Shown here one piece after another: positions 8,871 through 17,821 of a stretch of DNA of 64,000 bases. Source of the DNA: Bacteroidaceae bacterium (GTDB taxonomy: Bacteria; Bacteroidota; Bacteroidia; Bacteroidales; Bacteroidaceae). How positions within the stretch are numbered: position 1 is the stretch's first letter; every line of letters begins with the position of its first letter. The notes beneath the pieces are model-generated. The model did not search any database. It was not told the DNA's origin and saw nothing but the letters and a program-made list of their open reading frames with translations. The position numbers and the translations under genes were made by a program. Location: positions 1-64,000 of the forward strand of contig JAEEZX010000070.1 of the NCBI GenBank assembly GCA_016292045.1, in the 5' to 3' direction.

Positions 8871-11378
8871 ATGAATATATCCTACAAATGGCTTAAGGAC
8901 TATGTCGATTTCGACATGACAGCCGACGAGGTGGCTGCGGCGCTGACAAGCGTCGGTCTGGAAGTGGGCAGCGTGGAAGAGGTGCAGAGCATCCGCGGCG
9001 GACTGGAAGGTCTGGTGGTGGGTGAAGTGCTCATATGCGAGCCCCATCCCAACAGTGACCATATGCACGTGTGTCAGGTGAATCTCGGAGGCGAGACGCC
9101 CGAGCAGATTGTGTGCGGCGCTCCGAACGTGGCAGCAGGGCAGAAGGTCATCGTGGCCACCCTGGGTACGAAACTGTACGACGGCGACCAGGAATTTGTC
9201 ATCAAGAAGAGCAAGCTCAGGGGCATCGAGTCGAACGGTATGATATGCGCAGAGGACGAAATCGGAGTGGGAACAAGCCACGACGGTATCATCGTGCTGC
9301 CGACGGAGACCCCTGTGGGAATGAAGGCCGCAGAATACTACCATCTGGAGTCGGACTTCGTCATCGAAGTGGACATCACACCCAACAGGGCAGACGCCTG
9401 CTCGCACTACGGTGTGGCACGCGACCTCTATGCATGGCTCGTGCAGAACGGCAGGAAGACCGCGCTGCACCGTCCGGAGGTGGATGCCTTCAAGGTGGAC
9501 GACGAGAGTCTCGACATAGACATCGTGGTGGAGACTACGGAGGCTTGTCCCCGTTATGCGGGCGTTACGCTCACAGGTTGTGAGGTGAAGGAATCGCCCG
9601 AATGGCTGAAGGAGCGCCTGAGCGTGATAGGCCTGCGTCCCATCAACAACATCGTGGACATCACCAACTATATCATGATGGCCTACGGACAGCCGCTGCA
9701 TTGCTTCGACGCCGATATGATAAAGGGTGGGAAAGTGGTAGTGAAGGCTATGCCCGAAGGCACTCCTTTCGTCACCCTCGACGGTGTGGAGCACAAGCTG
9801 TCCAGTCAGGATCTGGCTATCTGCAACGCAGAGGAGCCCATGTGCATCGCCGGTGTGTTCGGCGGCAAGGGTAGCGGCACATACGAGACAACACGCAACG
9901 TGCTGCTGGAGTCGGCCTACTTCAATCCCACATGGATACGTAAGAGTTCACGCCGCCACGGACTGCAGACGGACGCTTCGTTCCGCTTCGAGCGCGGCAT
10001 AGACCCTCACGGACAGATATACGCTCTGAAGGCTGCCGCCCTGATGGCAAAGGAACTAGCCGGCGCCAAGGTGTCGATGCAGATAAAGGACGTGGTGTCG
10101 AAGGAGATGCCCGACTTCAAGGTGGAGCTCAGCTATGACTTCTGCGACCGCCTGATAGGCAAGGCCATCGGCAAGGAGACGATAAAGAGCATCGTGAAGA
10201 GTCTGGAGATGAAGATAGAGAAGGAGACGGAGGAAGGTCTCTCGCTCGTGGTGCCCGCATATCGCGTGGATGTGCAGAGGCCCTGCGACGTGGTGGAGGA
10301 CATCTTGCGCGTATACGGATATAATAATGTGGAGATACCCACCTCCATCAATTCATCTCTCTCCGTGAAGGGCGACGAGGACCAGAGCCACAAGATGCAG
10401 AACCTCATCGGCGAGCAGCTCGTGGGACAGGGTTTCCACGAAATCCTCAACAACTCGCTCCACAAGGGTGCATACTACGACGGGCTCGAGAGCTACAAGG
10501 CAGAGAATGCCGTCAGGTTGATGAATCCTCTCTCGCAGGACCTCAACGTGCTGCGCCAGACGCTGCTCTTCGGAGGTCTGGAGAGCATAGCCCGCAACAC
10601 GGCATACCGCATGCCCGACATGAAGATGTTCGAGGTGGGCAACTGCTACTACTATCACGCAGAGCGCCGCTGTCCGGATATCGTTCCCGGCGTGAGCTCG
10701 AGCCGCGACCCGGAGGTGATAAAGCACGTGCTGGATGCCTACAACGAGGACTACCACATGGGACTCTGGGTGACGGGTAAGAGAGTGAGCGGTTCGTGGG
10801 CACATCCCGACGAGGACAGCTCGTTCTGGGAACTGAAGGCCTACGTGATGAATATCCTCGAGCGTGTGGGACTGAAGATGGGGCAGGTGGTGATTGCCGC
10901 CGGCGAGGAAGACATCTTCGACAAGAGTCTCGAACTGCGCAACAGAGGCGGTAAGACACTCGTGAAGATGGGTATCGTGTCGCACAGCATACTCAAGAAG
11001 TTCGATATCGCACAGCCCGTCTACTTCGCCGACATCAACTGGAAACTCCTCATGAAACTCGTCAAGGGACAGAGCGTCACCTACACGGAGATATCCAAGT
11101 ATCCTGCCGTGAGCCGCGACCTCGCCCTGCTGGTGGACGAGCAGGTGGAGTTCGGACAGATAGAGGAACTGGCCTACAAGAGCGAGAAGAAGCTGCTGAA
11201 GGCTGTGACGCTGTTTGATGTCTACGAGGGTAAGAACCTGCCCGAGGGCAAGAAGTCGTATGCAGTCAACTTCATCCTGCAGGATGCGGAGAAGACGCTC
11301 AACGACAAGGCCATCGATGCTATTATGAACAAGATTATTAACAATATAAAGAGCCAGCTCGGAGCAGAGCTGAGATAA
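8871..11378 (+). CDS. pheT: Phenylalanyl-tRNA synthetase beta subunit
   Basis: An 835-residue beta chain of the heterotetrameric PheRS that charges tRNA-Phe. The domain order is canonical: an N-terminal EMAP-like tRNA-binding domain (about 40-150, with NSDHMHVCQVNLGG), a B3/4 editing domain (about 210-390, with GLRPINNIVDITNYIM), a B5 domain (about 405-480), the catalytic-like core, and a C-terminal FDX-ACB anticodon-binding domain (about 740-835, with KYPAVSRDLALLVD). The length fits the bacterial family. pheS is not in the window. yebC begins 5 bp after the stop. Confidence 0.97.
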   Translation: MNISYKWLKDYVDFDMTADEVAAALTSVGLEVGSVEEVQSIRGGLEGLVVGEVLICEPHPNSDHMHVCQVNLGGETPEQIVCGAPNVAAGQKVIVATLGTKLYDGDQEFVIKKSKLRGIESNGMICAEDEIGVGTSHDGIIVLPTETPVGMKAAEYYHLESDFVIEVDITPNRADACSHYGVARDLYAWLVQNGRKTALHRPEVDAFKVDDESLDIDIVVETTEACPRYAGVTLTGCEVKESPEWLKERLSVIGLRPINNIVDITNYIMMAYGQPLHCFDADMIKGGKVVVKAMPEGTPFVTLDGVEHKLSSQDLAICNAEEPMCIAGVFGGKGSGTYETTRNVLLESAYFNPTWIRKSSRRHGLQTDASFRFERGIDPHGQIYALKAAALMAKELAGAKVSMQIKDVVSKEMPDFKVELSYDFCDRLIGKAIGKETIKSIVKSLEMKIEKETEEGLSLVVPAYRVDVQRPCDVVEDILRVYGYNNVEIPTSINSSLSVKGDEDQSHKMQNLIGEQLVGQGFHEILNNSLHKGAYYDGLESYKAENAVRLMNPLSQDLNVLRQTLLFGGLESIARNTAYRMPDMKMFEVGNCYYYHAERRCPDIVPGVSSSRDPEVIKHVLDAYNEDYHMGLWVTGKRVSGSWAHPDEDSSFWELKAYVMNILERVGLKMGQVVIAAGEEDIFDKSLELRNRGGKTLVKMGIVSHSILKKFDIAQPVYFADINWKLLMKLVKGQSVTYTEISKYPAVSRDLALLVDEQVEFGQIEELAYKSEKKLLKAVTLFDVYEGKNLPEGKKSYAVNFILQDAEKTLNDKAIDAIMNKIINNIKSQLGAELR

Positions 11379-11383
11379 ATCCA

Positions 11384-12112
11384 ATGGGAAGAGCATTTGA
11401 ATACAGAAAAGCTACCAAGCTGAAGAGATGGGGCCACATGGCCAAGACATTTACCCGTCTGGGCAAGCAGATTGCCATCGCCGTGAAGGCTGGCGGTCCG
11501 GAGCCTGAGAACAACCCCGCATTGCGAAGCGTCATCGCTGTGTGCAAGCGCGAGAACATGCCGAAGGACAACATCGAGCGTGCCATCAAGAACGCAATGG
11601 GTAAGGACCAGAGCGACTACAAGACAATGACCTACGAGGGCTACGGCCCCCACGGTGTGGCTGTCTTCGTGGACACTCTGACCGACAACCCCACACGTAC
11701 TGTGGCCGATGTGCGCAGCGTCTTCAACAAGTTCAGCGGCAACATGGGTACGATGGGTTCTCTGGCATTCCTTTTCGACCACAAATGCATGTTCACCTTC
11801 AAGAAGAAGGACGGCATGGATATGGACGACTTCATCCTGGAGATGATCGACTTCGGAGTGGATGAAGACTGGGAAGAGGACGAGGAGGAAGGCACAGTGA
11901 CCATCTACGGCGACCCCAAGAGCTATTCCGAGATACAGAAACAGCTCGAAGGCATGGGTCTGGAGGATGTCGGCGGTGAGTTCACCTATATCCCCAACGA
12001 CCTCAAAGAGGTCACTCCCGAGCAGCGCGAGACCATCAACAAGATGATTGAGAAGATGGAGGAGTTTGACGATGTGCAGACCGTCTACACCAATATGGCT
12101 CCTGAGGCATAA
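11384..12112 (+). CDS. yebC: YebC/TACO1-family protein
   Basis: A 242-residue protein with the family-typical N-terminal GRAFEYRKATKLKRWGHMA, where most bacteria have a GHSKW-type motif. The acidic middle contains DEDWEEDEEEGTVTIYG and the C-terminal part is a conserved alpha/beta region. YebC proteins were described as DNA-binding regulators and more recently as translation factors that relieve ribosome stalling on proline-rich stretches; which applies here cannot be read from sequence. It probably shares a transcript with pheT. A terminator-like hairpin follows the stop directly, and the next open reading frame overlaps its 3' end. Confidence 0.93.
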   Translation: MGRAFEYRKATKLKRWGHMAKTFTRLGKQIAIAVKAGGPEPENNPALRSVIAVCKRENMPKDNIERAIKNAMGKDQSDYKTMTYEGYGPHGVAVFVDTLTDNPTRTVADVRSVFNKFSGNMGTMGSLAFLFDHKCMFTFKKKDGMDMDDFILEMIDFGVDEDWEEDEEEGTVTIYGDPKSYSEIQKQLEGMGLEDVGGEFTYIPNDLKEVTPEQRETINKMIEKMEEFDDVQTVYTNMAPEA

Positions 12113-12506
12113 CACACTGGCGGCGATCGTTTTGGTCGCCGTCTTTGTTATCTGCTCGTGCACGTCTTTGTCGAAGGACGAGCGCTTCCAGCGCGAGTGC
12201 GACGAATACACGGAGAAATACTGTCCGAAGCGCGAGGACCGCTGTCAGGTGCTCGACAGCATCACCTACGACCGCCAGACGAGAAGCATACATAAGTGGT
12301 TCTCTGTAGGGGGCGAACTCGACAGCGCCGGTATCTATACGGAGACGGTGATGAATGAGATGAGAGACGCTCTGTGCGACAACCTCTCCAACAGCCTTCC
12401 GCTGAAGAAATACAAGGACGAGGGTGTGACATTTGTCTATCATTATGCAAGTGCAACCACCCGGAAAGAGTTCTTTTCCGTGACGCTGACAAAGGAAGAT
12501 TATTGA
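12072..12506 (+). CDS. Small lipoprotein overlapping the yebC 3' end
   Basis: A 144-residue predicted lipoprotein of unknown function. From the ATG at 12072 (41 bp inside yebC, different frame) it has basic residues Arg3 and Arg12. A hydrophobic stretch (LAAIVLVAVFVICSC) follows, with a lipobox-like end at Cys28 or Cys30. The mature part is charged and ends at TLTKEDY. I do not recognise the family. The signal-peptide codons coincide with a terminator-like hairpin (12119-12149), so expression may depend on read-through from yebC. Confidence 0.6.
   Translation: MCRPSTPIWLLRHNTLAAIVLVAVFVICSCTSLSKDERFQRECDEYTEKYCPKREDRCQVLDSITYDRQTRSIHKWFSVGGELDSAGIYTETVMNEMRDALCDNLSNSLPLKKYKDEGVTFVYHYASATTRKEFFSVTLTKEDY
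12119..12149 (+). terminator. Terminator-like hairpin after yebC
   Basis: An 8-bp GC-rich stem (GGCGGCGA pairing with TCGCCGTC, one G-U pair) with a 9-base loop, followed by TTTGTT. It begins 6 bp after the yebC stop codon and lies inside the signal-peptide codons of the next lipoprotein gene. Confidence 0.55.
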
Positions 12507-12588
12507 TATATATCATTAAATTAAGTGAAAAAACGGTTAATTTCCTGTTTTTTATCCGCTTCTACTTTGTAGATTGCAGAAAATATCG

Positions 12589-12596
12589 TACCTTTG
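12589..12596 (+). promoter_or_regulatory. Promoter -7 element for the winged-helix gene
   Basis: TACCTTTG is a perfect TAnnTTTG match, 79 bp before the start codon at 12675. The region before it (12509-12588) is AT-rich. Confidence 0.75.
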
Positions 12597-12674
12597 CATC
12601 GCTTTTATGAAGCAAAAAAGTGTATAGAAATTATTCAGAAATAGGTTTTAACACCACAAAAAGGTAAATTGATT

Positions 12675-12875
12675 ATGAACGCAATGATTGGTAACGCTGC
12701 TGGTGCAGTATGGAATGCTTTGAGTGAGAACGGCGCTATGAACGCCAAGGACCTGAAGAAGGTTGCAAAGATTAAGACTGACAAGGAACTCTACCTGGCT
12801 ATGGGTTGGCTGGCTCGTGAGGACAAGCTGAACGTAGTTGAGGAGGGTAAGGACCTCATTCTTAGCTTGAAGTAA
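12675..12875 (+). CDS. Small winged-helix protein (DUF2582 type)
   Basis: A 66-residue protein with the features of the Bacteroidota winged-helix family PF10771 (DUF2582). These are an N-terminal helix (IGNAAGAVWNALSENG), a helix-turn-helix-like segment (AMNAKDLKKVAKIKTDKELYLAMGWLAREDK) and a short beta wing (LNVVEEGKDLILSL). It is probably a nucleic-acid-binding protein; no target is known to me. It has its own strong promoter and a high-expression codon pattern. A terminator-like hairpin lies 29 bp after its stop. ATG at 12675 is preferred over the TTG two codons upstream. Confidence 0.85.
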   Translation: MNAMIGNAAGAVWNALSENGAMNAKDLKKVAKIKTDKELYLAMGWLAREDKLNVVEEGKDLILSLK

Positions 12876-12903
12876 TGCACGCTGAGGTAAAAACTATTAC
12901 GGG

Positions 12904-12935
12904 CGCCTCTCGAATGTTCATTCGGGGGGCGTTTG
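12904..12935 (+). terminator. Terminator-like hairpin after the winged-helix gene
   Basis: A 12-bp stem (CGCCTCTCGAAT pairing with ATTCGGGGGGCG, two G-U pairs) around a GTTC loop, followed by a T-rich stretch (TTTGTGCTTTCTCTT). The ATG at 12914 of the next lipoprotein gene lies across the top of the stem and the loop. Confidence 0.6.
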
Positions 12936-13306
12936 TGCTTTCTCTTCTGCTTCTGTCGCTGACGGCTTGCTCTCCCGAACAGGAGATAAAGATACTCTCG
13001 TTCCTGCATCCTACAGTTGACCAGAAGTACTATCTGGAGGAAGGAGCTGTGAAGGACAGCGTTGTATTCATCACGTCTGATGCCTATGAGGTGAACAGCG
13101 AGGCTTCCTGGATTACCGTAAGGACGAACAAGAAGAACAGCAAGATTGTCAACGACGGCTACAGCGTGTACCGCATTTGCTCGCAGCTGGGCATCACAGA
13201 AGACAATCCCACAGACGTGGAGCGAGTAGGCATTGTTACCGTCACTACGGTCAACGGAACCATCTCTGTAGGCTTCTATCAGCACCCAAAGAGCGAAGAG
13301 GAGTAG
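12914..13306 (+). CDS. BACON-like lipoprotein
   Basis: A 130-residue predicted lipoprotein. From ATG 12914 the signal is MFIRGAFVLSLLLLSLTAC, with a clear LTAC lipobox and Cys19. An alternative ATG at 12875 overlaps the stop of the winged-helix gene (TAATG) and would add 13 residues. The mature domain has the layout of a BACON-like immunoglobulin-fold repeat: a central SEASWITV strand and a C-terminal VTTVNGTISVGFYQ strand, as in Bacteroidota glycan-associated lipoproteins. It contains only this one small domain. The assignment rests on pattern recognition. The start codon is buried in a strong hairpin. Confidence 0.65.
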   Translation: MFIRGAFVLSLLLLSLTACSPEQEIKILSFLHPTVDQKYYLEEGAVKDSVVFITSDAYEVNSEASWITVRTNKKNSKIVNDGYSVYRICSQLGITEDNPTDVERVGIVTVTTVNGTISVGFYQHPKSEEE

Positions 13307-13378
13307 GAGGAGCGAAAAAAAATACGCGTTTTCTGCAAAAAAAGTGCTGATTTATTTGGTACTGCGTAAAAAAAGTTG

Positions 13379-13386
13379 TACCTTTG
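13379..13386 (+). promoter_or_regulatory. Promoter -7 element for tRNA-Cys
   Basis: TACCTTTG matches TAnnTTTG and lies 25 bp before the first base of tRNA-Cys. Confidence 0.75.
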
Positions 13387-13411
13387 CGCTCGCAAAATAG
13401 CAGAAGACTAT

Positions 13412-13483
13412 GGTGCCTTGGATGAGTGGCTTAGTCAACGGTCTGCAAAACCGTCTACGGCGGTTCGAATCCGCCAGGCACCT
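13412..13483 (+). tRNA. tRNA-Cys (GCA)
   Basis: The acceptor arms GGTGCCT and AGGCACC pair perfectly. The anticodon loop in GGTCTGCAAAACC gives GCA. The T arm is GGCGGTTCGAATCCGCC and the discriminator is T. The 3' CCA is not encoded, so it must be added after transcription. Confidence 0.95.
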
Positions 13484-13490
13484 CACACTA

Positions 13491-13526
13491 AAGAGAAACG
13501 CCACTCAATGGTGTCTCTCTTTTTTG
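13491..13526 (+). terminator. Terminator after tRNA-Cys
   Basis: AGAGA and CGCCA pair with TGGTG and TCTCT around a short loop, followed by a T run (TTTTTT). Confidence 0.65.
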
Positions 13527-13560
13527 TTATATTGAAACTGAAACTTAAATATATCGAACC

Positions 13561-16284
13561 ATGAAAAAGACTACACTAATTGCCCTAATCCTATGTTTCG
13601 CGCAACAGGCAGGTGCACAGGTCGTTAGCGTTTCGTCCAATATAGTGGCAACTCCCCCCACCGACAATACGGTGCCTTTCCAGTGGGATACCGAAGGTCA
13701 GTACCTACCGATTGAGTGGGGCCTCGATCTTGCGTGGCTCGATGAAGGCAATCTGCGCAGAGGACTGCTCTTTGCCGGTAAGGACCTTATCGATATCGTC
13801 CGTGCCAGTTTCCGTCCCAGTGACTCGAATATGAGCGGAGAGCTTAGCGCCAACCAGCGGAACTATCTGAACAGGCGAGTCAATTTGATAAAGACTTATT
13901 GCAAAGAAAATGTTCTGGTCAATATCAATGACGACCACGGAGTTGTGGCAGATGAGTTCCAATGTGCGAACAGCACGTCCACAGAGAAGAGCAGATGTGC
14001 GGCCGAATGGGCAAAGTGTATCGATGTGCACCGTCTGGCTTATCAGGCTGCGGGAATCAACGTGGTGAGCGTATCTCCCGTCAATGAGACCGACTACGAC
14101 TATCACGGACAGATTTCCACCGACGAGAGTCTGCGTAAGGACATCTTCACGAGAATATGCCGTCTGCTCAACGGTAGTGACTACAACTATCGCGACCTCG
14201 GCATACATCTCGTCGGCGGCAATACGCTGAACAACGACAAGGCTCTTAACTACTGGAACACTTTCAGGGCGGAACTCGGTGAGGGCAATACTCACCAGTT
14301 GGCCGGTTCGTTCAACACGTATGCTGCATTCTTCCCCGCTGTGGTGGCACGAGGACAGATAGCCACCAACGACGAGCTTCACAATGTGATGGAATGCATG
14401 GTGGGCGCCGAGTACGGACTGCAGCGCGGCATCTGGTGGGGCACATGCGAATATACAAGGAGCCAGTTTATGAAGGCTTCCAGCAACGGTGTGCGATTGG
14501 CATACAGCGAGAACCGCAATAAGTGGACAGCAGCCAGCGTATATCGTCACAACGACGGTACAGTGGAGGGATTCACAGGTGCTTCCGAGCGTCAGGCCAC
14601 CACAACGACTTACCGCTTCGTGTCTCAGGACAGGGACGTGTGGTACGGAGGTTACGGTCCCATGCGCGAATACGTTCTTACAGTGGAAGCCGATCCCAAC
14701 GGCAGCTACGGTTCGGATTTGCAACGCAGCCGTGAGGAATTGGTCAACATACAGACAGGAGAGGATATTCAGCCCGTCATCAACGGCAGTTACAGGATTG
14801 CAAACAAGGCTAATCTTACGTTATCAATAACATCTGCCGGCAGACTTGGCAACTATGTCAACGCGGCCAACTGGGTGGTGAAGCCTCACGAGAGAGAATG
14901 GAACGGCGATATCAGCTATCATGTCATCAAGCTGGACAACGGAGCCGCCAATCCCATTTATTTTGATGTAGAGAACTGGGGACTCACGAAGGGTACTCGG
15001 GTGATTACATATGCCGGCGGTTTCGGCAGCAACGAGCAGTGGTATCTGCGCTACGCTGGCGACGGCAGTTTCTATATCATGAGCCGCCACAATGCGATGT
15101 GTCTGCAGCCGAAGAACGGTTCCACCTCAACAGGTGCAACTCTCGAAGTGGCTCCCGTCACCGGTGCCAACTATCAGAAGTGGCGCTTCCTTGCCACAGA
15201 CTTGGCCAGCGTGCCGACATCGTCTCCTCAGCAGGCGAGCGAATTTGAAGTGACACCTCAGGCATGTAGTGTTAAGCTCAAGTGGAATTTCCCCTACAAC
15301 AGCCGCACTCAGACCTATATTACAGCCAATTACAGTTTCAATGTGCTACGTCGTGTGAAGGGCGAGACGGAGTGGCAGCTCCTTGCTTCTGGCCTCCTCG
15401 GCACATCCTTCACGGACAATACAGCTGTTCCCGGTAAGGTTTACGAATATAGTATCCGTACGCGCTTTACTAATAATCTTAATCGCGGCGCGTCACCTCT
15501 TGAGGCTCAGGAGGCTTCCGTCACCGATGAGAAGGCTCTTCTCGGCTGGTGGTGCACGGGCGACAGTTTGCAGGACGCTTCCGTCAACGGCAACCATTCG
15601 GCCATCTATGGTGCCGCCACCTATGCGGACGGCAAGATTGAGGGCACAAGAGCCATCTCTCTCAGTAGCAAGAAATTCCTGCAGCTCCCCAGCACCATTG
15701 CTTCCCGCGATGCCTTCACCTTCGCAGCGTGGGTATATTGGACGGGCAGTAACAACTGGCAGCGTATATTCGACTTCGGCAACGGCGAGGACCAGTATAT
15801 GTTCCTTACGCCCAGCAATGGCAGTGAGATGCGTTTCGTGCTGAAGAACGGTGGCGAAGAGCAGATTCTCAGCACGTCACCTCTGACGAAGAATACGTGG
15901 GTTCATGTTGTCGCTACGGTGGACGAAGGCGGTGCAGCCCTTTATGTCAATGGTGCCAAAGTGGCTGAAAAGTCAGTTGGCATAGTGCCCGGCGACATAA
16001 ATCCCATCTTCAATTATATCGGACGCAGCCAGTTTGCGGCAGATCCCTATTTCAGCGGCAGAATCAATGACATGAGAGCTTACAACTACTCTCTCTCTCC
16101 CGACGATGTCGCCAAGCTATATAACGGCGAGGACCCCACAAGCATTGGAACGCTCAAGGGTGAAGGGCTCAATGTTCAAGACGCTCAAAGTGACGATGTG
16201 TGGTATGACATTAATGGTCGTCGCGTGAATGCCAGGCAGAAGGGTTACGTCATCACTAAGGGTAAGAAATTATACAACAGATGA
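13561..16284 (+). CDS. Secreted multidomain glycoside hydrolase-like protein (ricin, Fn3, LamG)
   Basis: A 907-residue secreted protein. It has a signal peptide (1-19) and a clan-A-like TIM-barrel region (about 40-390) that I cannot place in a named GH family. Candidate catalytic residues are Glu176 in VSPVNE (acid/base, as in GH30-type barrels) and Glu278 in NVMECMVG (nucleophile). A ricin-type beta-trefoil follows (about 407-542), then an Fn3-like domain (about 555-650) and a LamG/concanavalin-like domain (about 658-850). It ends with a VWYDINGRRVNARQKGYV tail typical of Prevotella type IX secretion-like C-termini. Carbohydrate binding and hydrolysis at the cell surface is inferred. Its TGA overlaps the nhaD ATG (ATGA). 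Confidence 0.78.
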   Translation: MKKTTLIALILCFAQQAGAQVVSVSSNIVATPPTDNTVPFQWDTEGQYLPIEWGLDLAWLDEGNLRRGLLFAGKDLIDIVRASFRPSDSNMSGELSANQRNYLNRRVNLIKTYCKENVLVNINDDHGVVADEFQCANSTSTEKSRCAAEWAKCIDVHRLAYQAAGINVVSVSPVNETDYDYHGQISTDESLRKDIFTRICRLLNGSDYNYRDLGIHLVGGNTLNNDKALNYWNTFRAELGEGNTHQLAGSFNTYAAFFPAVVARGQIATNDELHNVMECMVGAEYGLQRGIWWGTCEYTRSQFMKASSNGVRLAYSENRNKWTAASVYRHNDGTVEGFTGASERQATTTTYRFVSQDRDVWYGGYGPMREYVLTVEADPNGSYGSDLQRSREELVNIQTGEDIQPVINGSYRIANKANLTLSITSAGRLGNYVNAANWVVKPHEREWNGDISYHVIKLDNGAANPIYFDVENWGLTKGTRVITYAGGFGSNEQWYLRYAGDGSFYIMSRHNAMCLQPKNGSTSTGATLEVAPVTGANYQKWRFLATDLASVPTSSPQQASEFEVTPQACSVKLKWNFPYNSRTQTYITANYSFNVLRRVKGETEWQLLASGLLGTSFTDNTAVPGKVYEYSIRTRFTNNLNRGASPLEAQEASVTDEKALLGWWCTGDSLQDASVNGNHSAIYGAATYADGKIEGTRAISLSSKKFLQLPSTIASRDAFTFAAWVYWTGSNNWQRIFDFGNGEDQYMFLTPSNGSEMRFVLKNGGEEQILSTSPLTKNTWVHVVATVDEGGAALYVNGAKVAEKSVGIVPGDINPIFNYIGRSQFAADPYFSGRINDMRAYNYSLSPDDVAKLYNGEDPTSIGTLKGEGLNVQDAQSDDVWYDINGRRVNARQKGYVITKGKKLYNR

Positions 16285-17678
16285 CCATTGCTATTGTCGT
16301 ATTGATGCTATTGGGTTACGTGCTCATTTGTGTTGAGCACGTGACACATCTTAATAAAGCCACCGTTGCCATGTTCTGTGGCGTAGTGGGGTGGGTGCTC
16401 TTCATGTGTATGGGCACCAGTTTCATTCAGGTGCTGCACGCGCAGGAGTTTCTCGACTATCTCGCTGGTGAACCCTATACGCTGGAGGCTTCCAAGCAGT
16501 TCATAGCATCCCACATCTTCCTGCAGTATTTCGGTCAGATGGGCGGCGTAGTGCTCTACGTGCTTGCCACTATGGCCATTGTGGAGGTGCTGGTGAACAA
16601 CGAGTGTTTCAATTTCCTCAAGAGCTGGCTCCGCAGTCAGAACACCAACCATGTGCTCTGGCTCACCGTACTGGTGACCTTTGCTATCAGCGCTCATATT
16701 GACAACCTTTCCGCCACAGTGATGATGCTTCTGGTGATGCGCCGCATACTTCGTGTGCCGCATCAGAGGATGTACGTAGGTGCTGCCATTGTCATTACTG
16801 CCAATGCTGCGGGCATGTTCACGGTGATAGGCGACATATCCTCTCTGCTCATTTGGACGAAGGGCGCAGTGACAGCCACCAACTATACCGGTTCGCTGGC
16901 TCTCTCGGCTGTAGTAGCTACAGTGATTCCCACATTATTCATCCGTCGTGCCTTGCCCGACCGCCTCGACATAGAGCGTCCTACCTACAGTTTCCGCGGT
17001 GAGGACAGTGTGCTGAAGATATGGCAGAGGGCCATCCTTGTTTTCTTGGCTTTTGCCGGATTGTGGTTTGTGCCTACGTTTCATCGCATCACGTTGTTGC
17101 CGCCGTTCCTCGGTGCTTTGTGTGTGCTGGGTGTGATATGGGTGGCTGCTGAAGTAATCAACATCAGCCGCATCCGCACGGAGCAGCCTCAGACCATCTC
17201 TACGGGTCGTAGTTTACAATATGAGGTGATTCAGATCATCATGTATACCATCGGTGCCTGCCTCTGCGTTGATGTTCTCATTGAGATTGGCGCTATGAGG
17301 GCTGTGTCGGGCTGGCTGGATGCCAACATCCACAGCACCTATCTCCTAAGTGTTGTGCTGGGTCTCCTGAGTGCCGTGATGGATAATATAGTTCTCGTAC
17401 TAAGTGCTGTAAACATCTATCCTGTGCTCTCTCCAGAAGAGGCTGTGACGCCTTATCTTCAGAACTTCATGCAGAACGGTCAGTACTGGCACCTTGTGGC
17501 TCTCTCGGGCAACATCGGCGGCTGTCTGCTTCCGATAGGCAGTATTGCCGGTCTGGCATTGATGAAGTCAGAGGATGTCACCATCTGGTGGTGGTTCCGT
17601 CGCATCACGCTGGGTGCCTTTATAGGCTGGGCCTGTGCTTTGGGCACCTATTTCCTTGTGGATTATTTCCTCCGCTAA
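16281..17678 (+). CDS. nhaD: NhaD-type Na+/H+ antiporter
   Basis: A 465-residue inner-membrane protein with about 12 hydrophobic segments. It matches the NhaD branch of the ion transporter superfamily: the N-terminal EHVTHLNKATVAMFCGVVGW, the HIDNLSATVMML segment and the C-terminal SGNIGGCLLPIGSIAGLALM. NhaD proteins exchange Na+ or Li+ for protons. The 4-bp overlap with the preceding secreted hydrolase gene implies translational coupling, an unusual pairing for unrelated functions. No terminator is obvious before the next gene. Confidence 0.9.
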   Translation: MTIAIVVLMLLGYVLICVEHVTHLNKATVAMFCGVVGWVLFMCMGTSFIQVLHAQEFLDYLAGEPYTLEASKQFIASHIFLQYFGQMGGVVLYVLATMAIVEVLVNNECFNFLKSWLRSQNTNHVLWLTVLVTFAISAHIDNLSATVMMLLVMRRILRVPHQRMYVGAAIVITANAAGMFTVIGDISSLLIWTKGAVTATNYTGSLALSAVVATVIPTLFIRRALPDRLDIERPTYSFRGEDSVLKIWQRAILVFLAFAGLWFVPTFHRITLLPPFLGALCVLGVIWVAAEVINISRIRTEQPQTISTGRSLQYEVIQIIMYTIGACLCVDVLIEIGAMRAVSGWLDANIHSTYLLSVVLGLLSAVMDNIVLVLSAVNIYPVLSPEEAVTPYLQNFMQNGQYWHLVALSGNIGGCLLPIGSIAGLALMKSEDVTIWWWFRRITLGAFIGWACALGTYFLVDYFLR

Positions 17679-17821
17679 TTTCGTTTGTAGCAATAAGTCA
17701 AAGAAAGCCTCGCGTACCGACAAGAGACCGATAGATGGTTAGAAAATCGGGCAAAGGCTTGGAAATAGGATATGGATATTTTCCGGAATTAACCATAACG
17801 ACAACTTTAATGATTATAATA

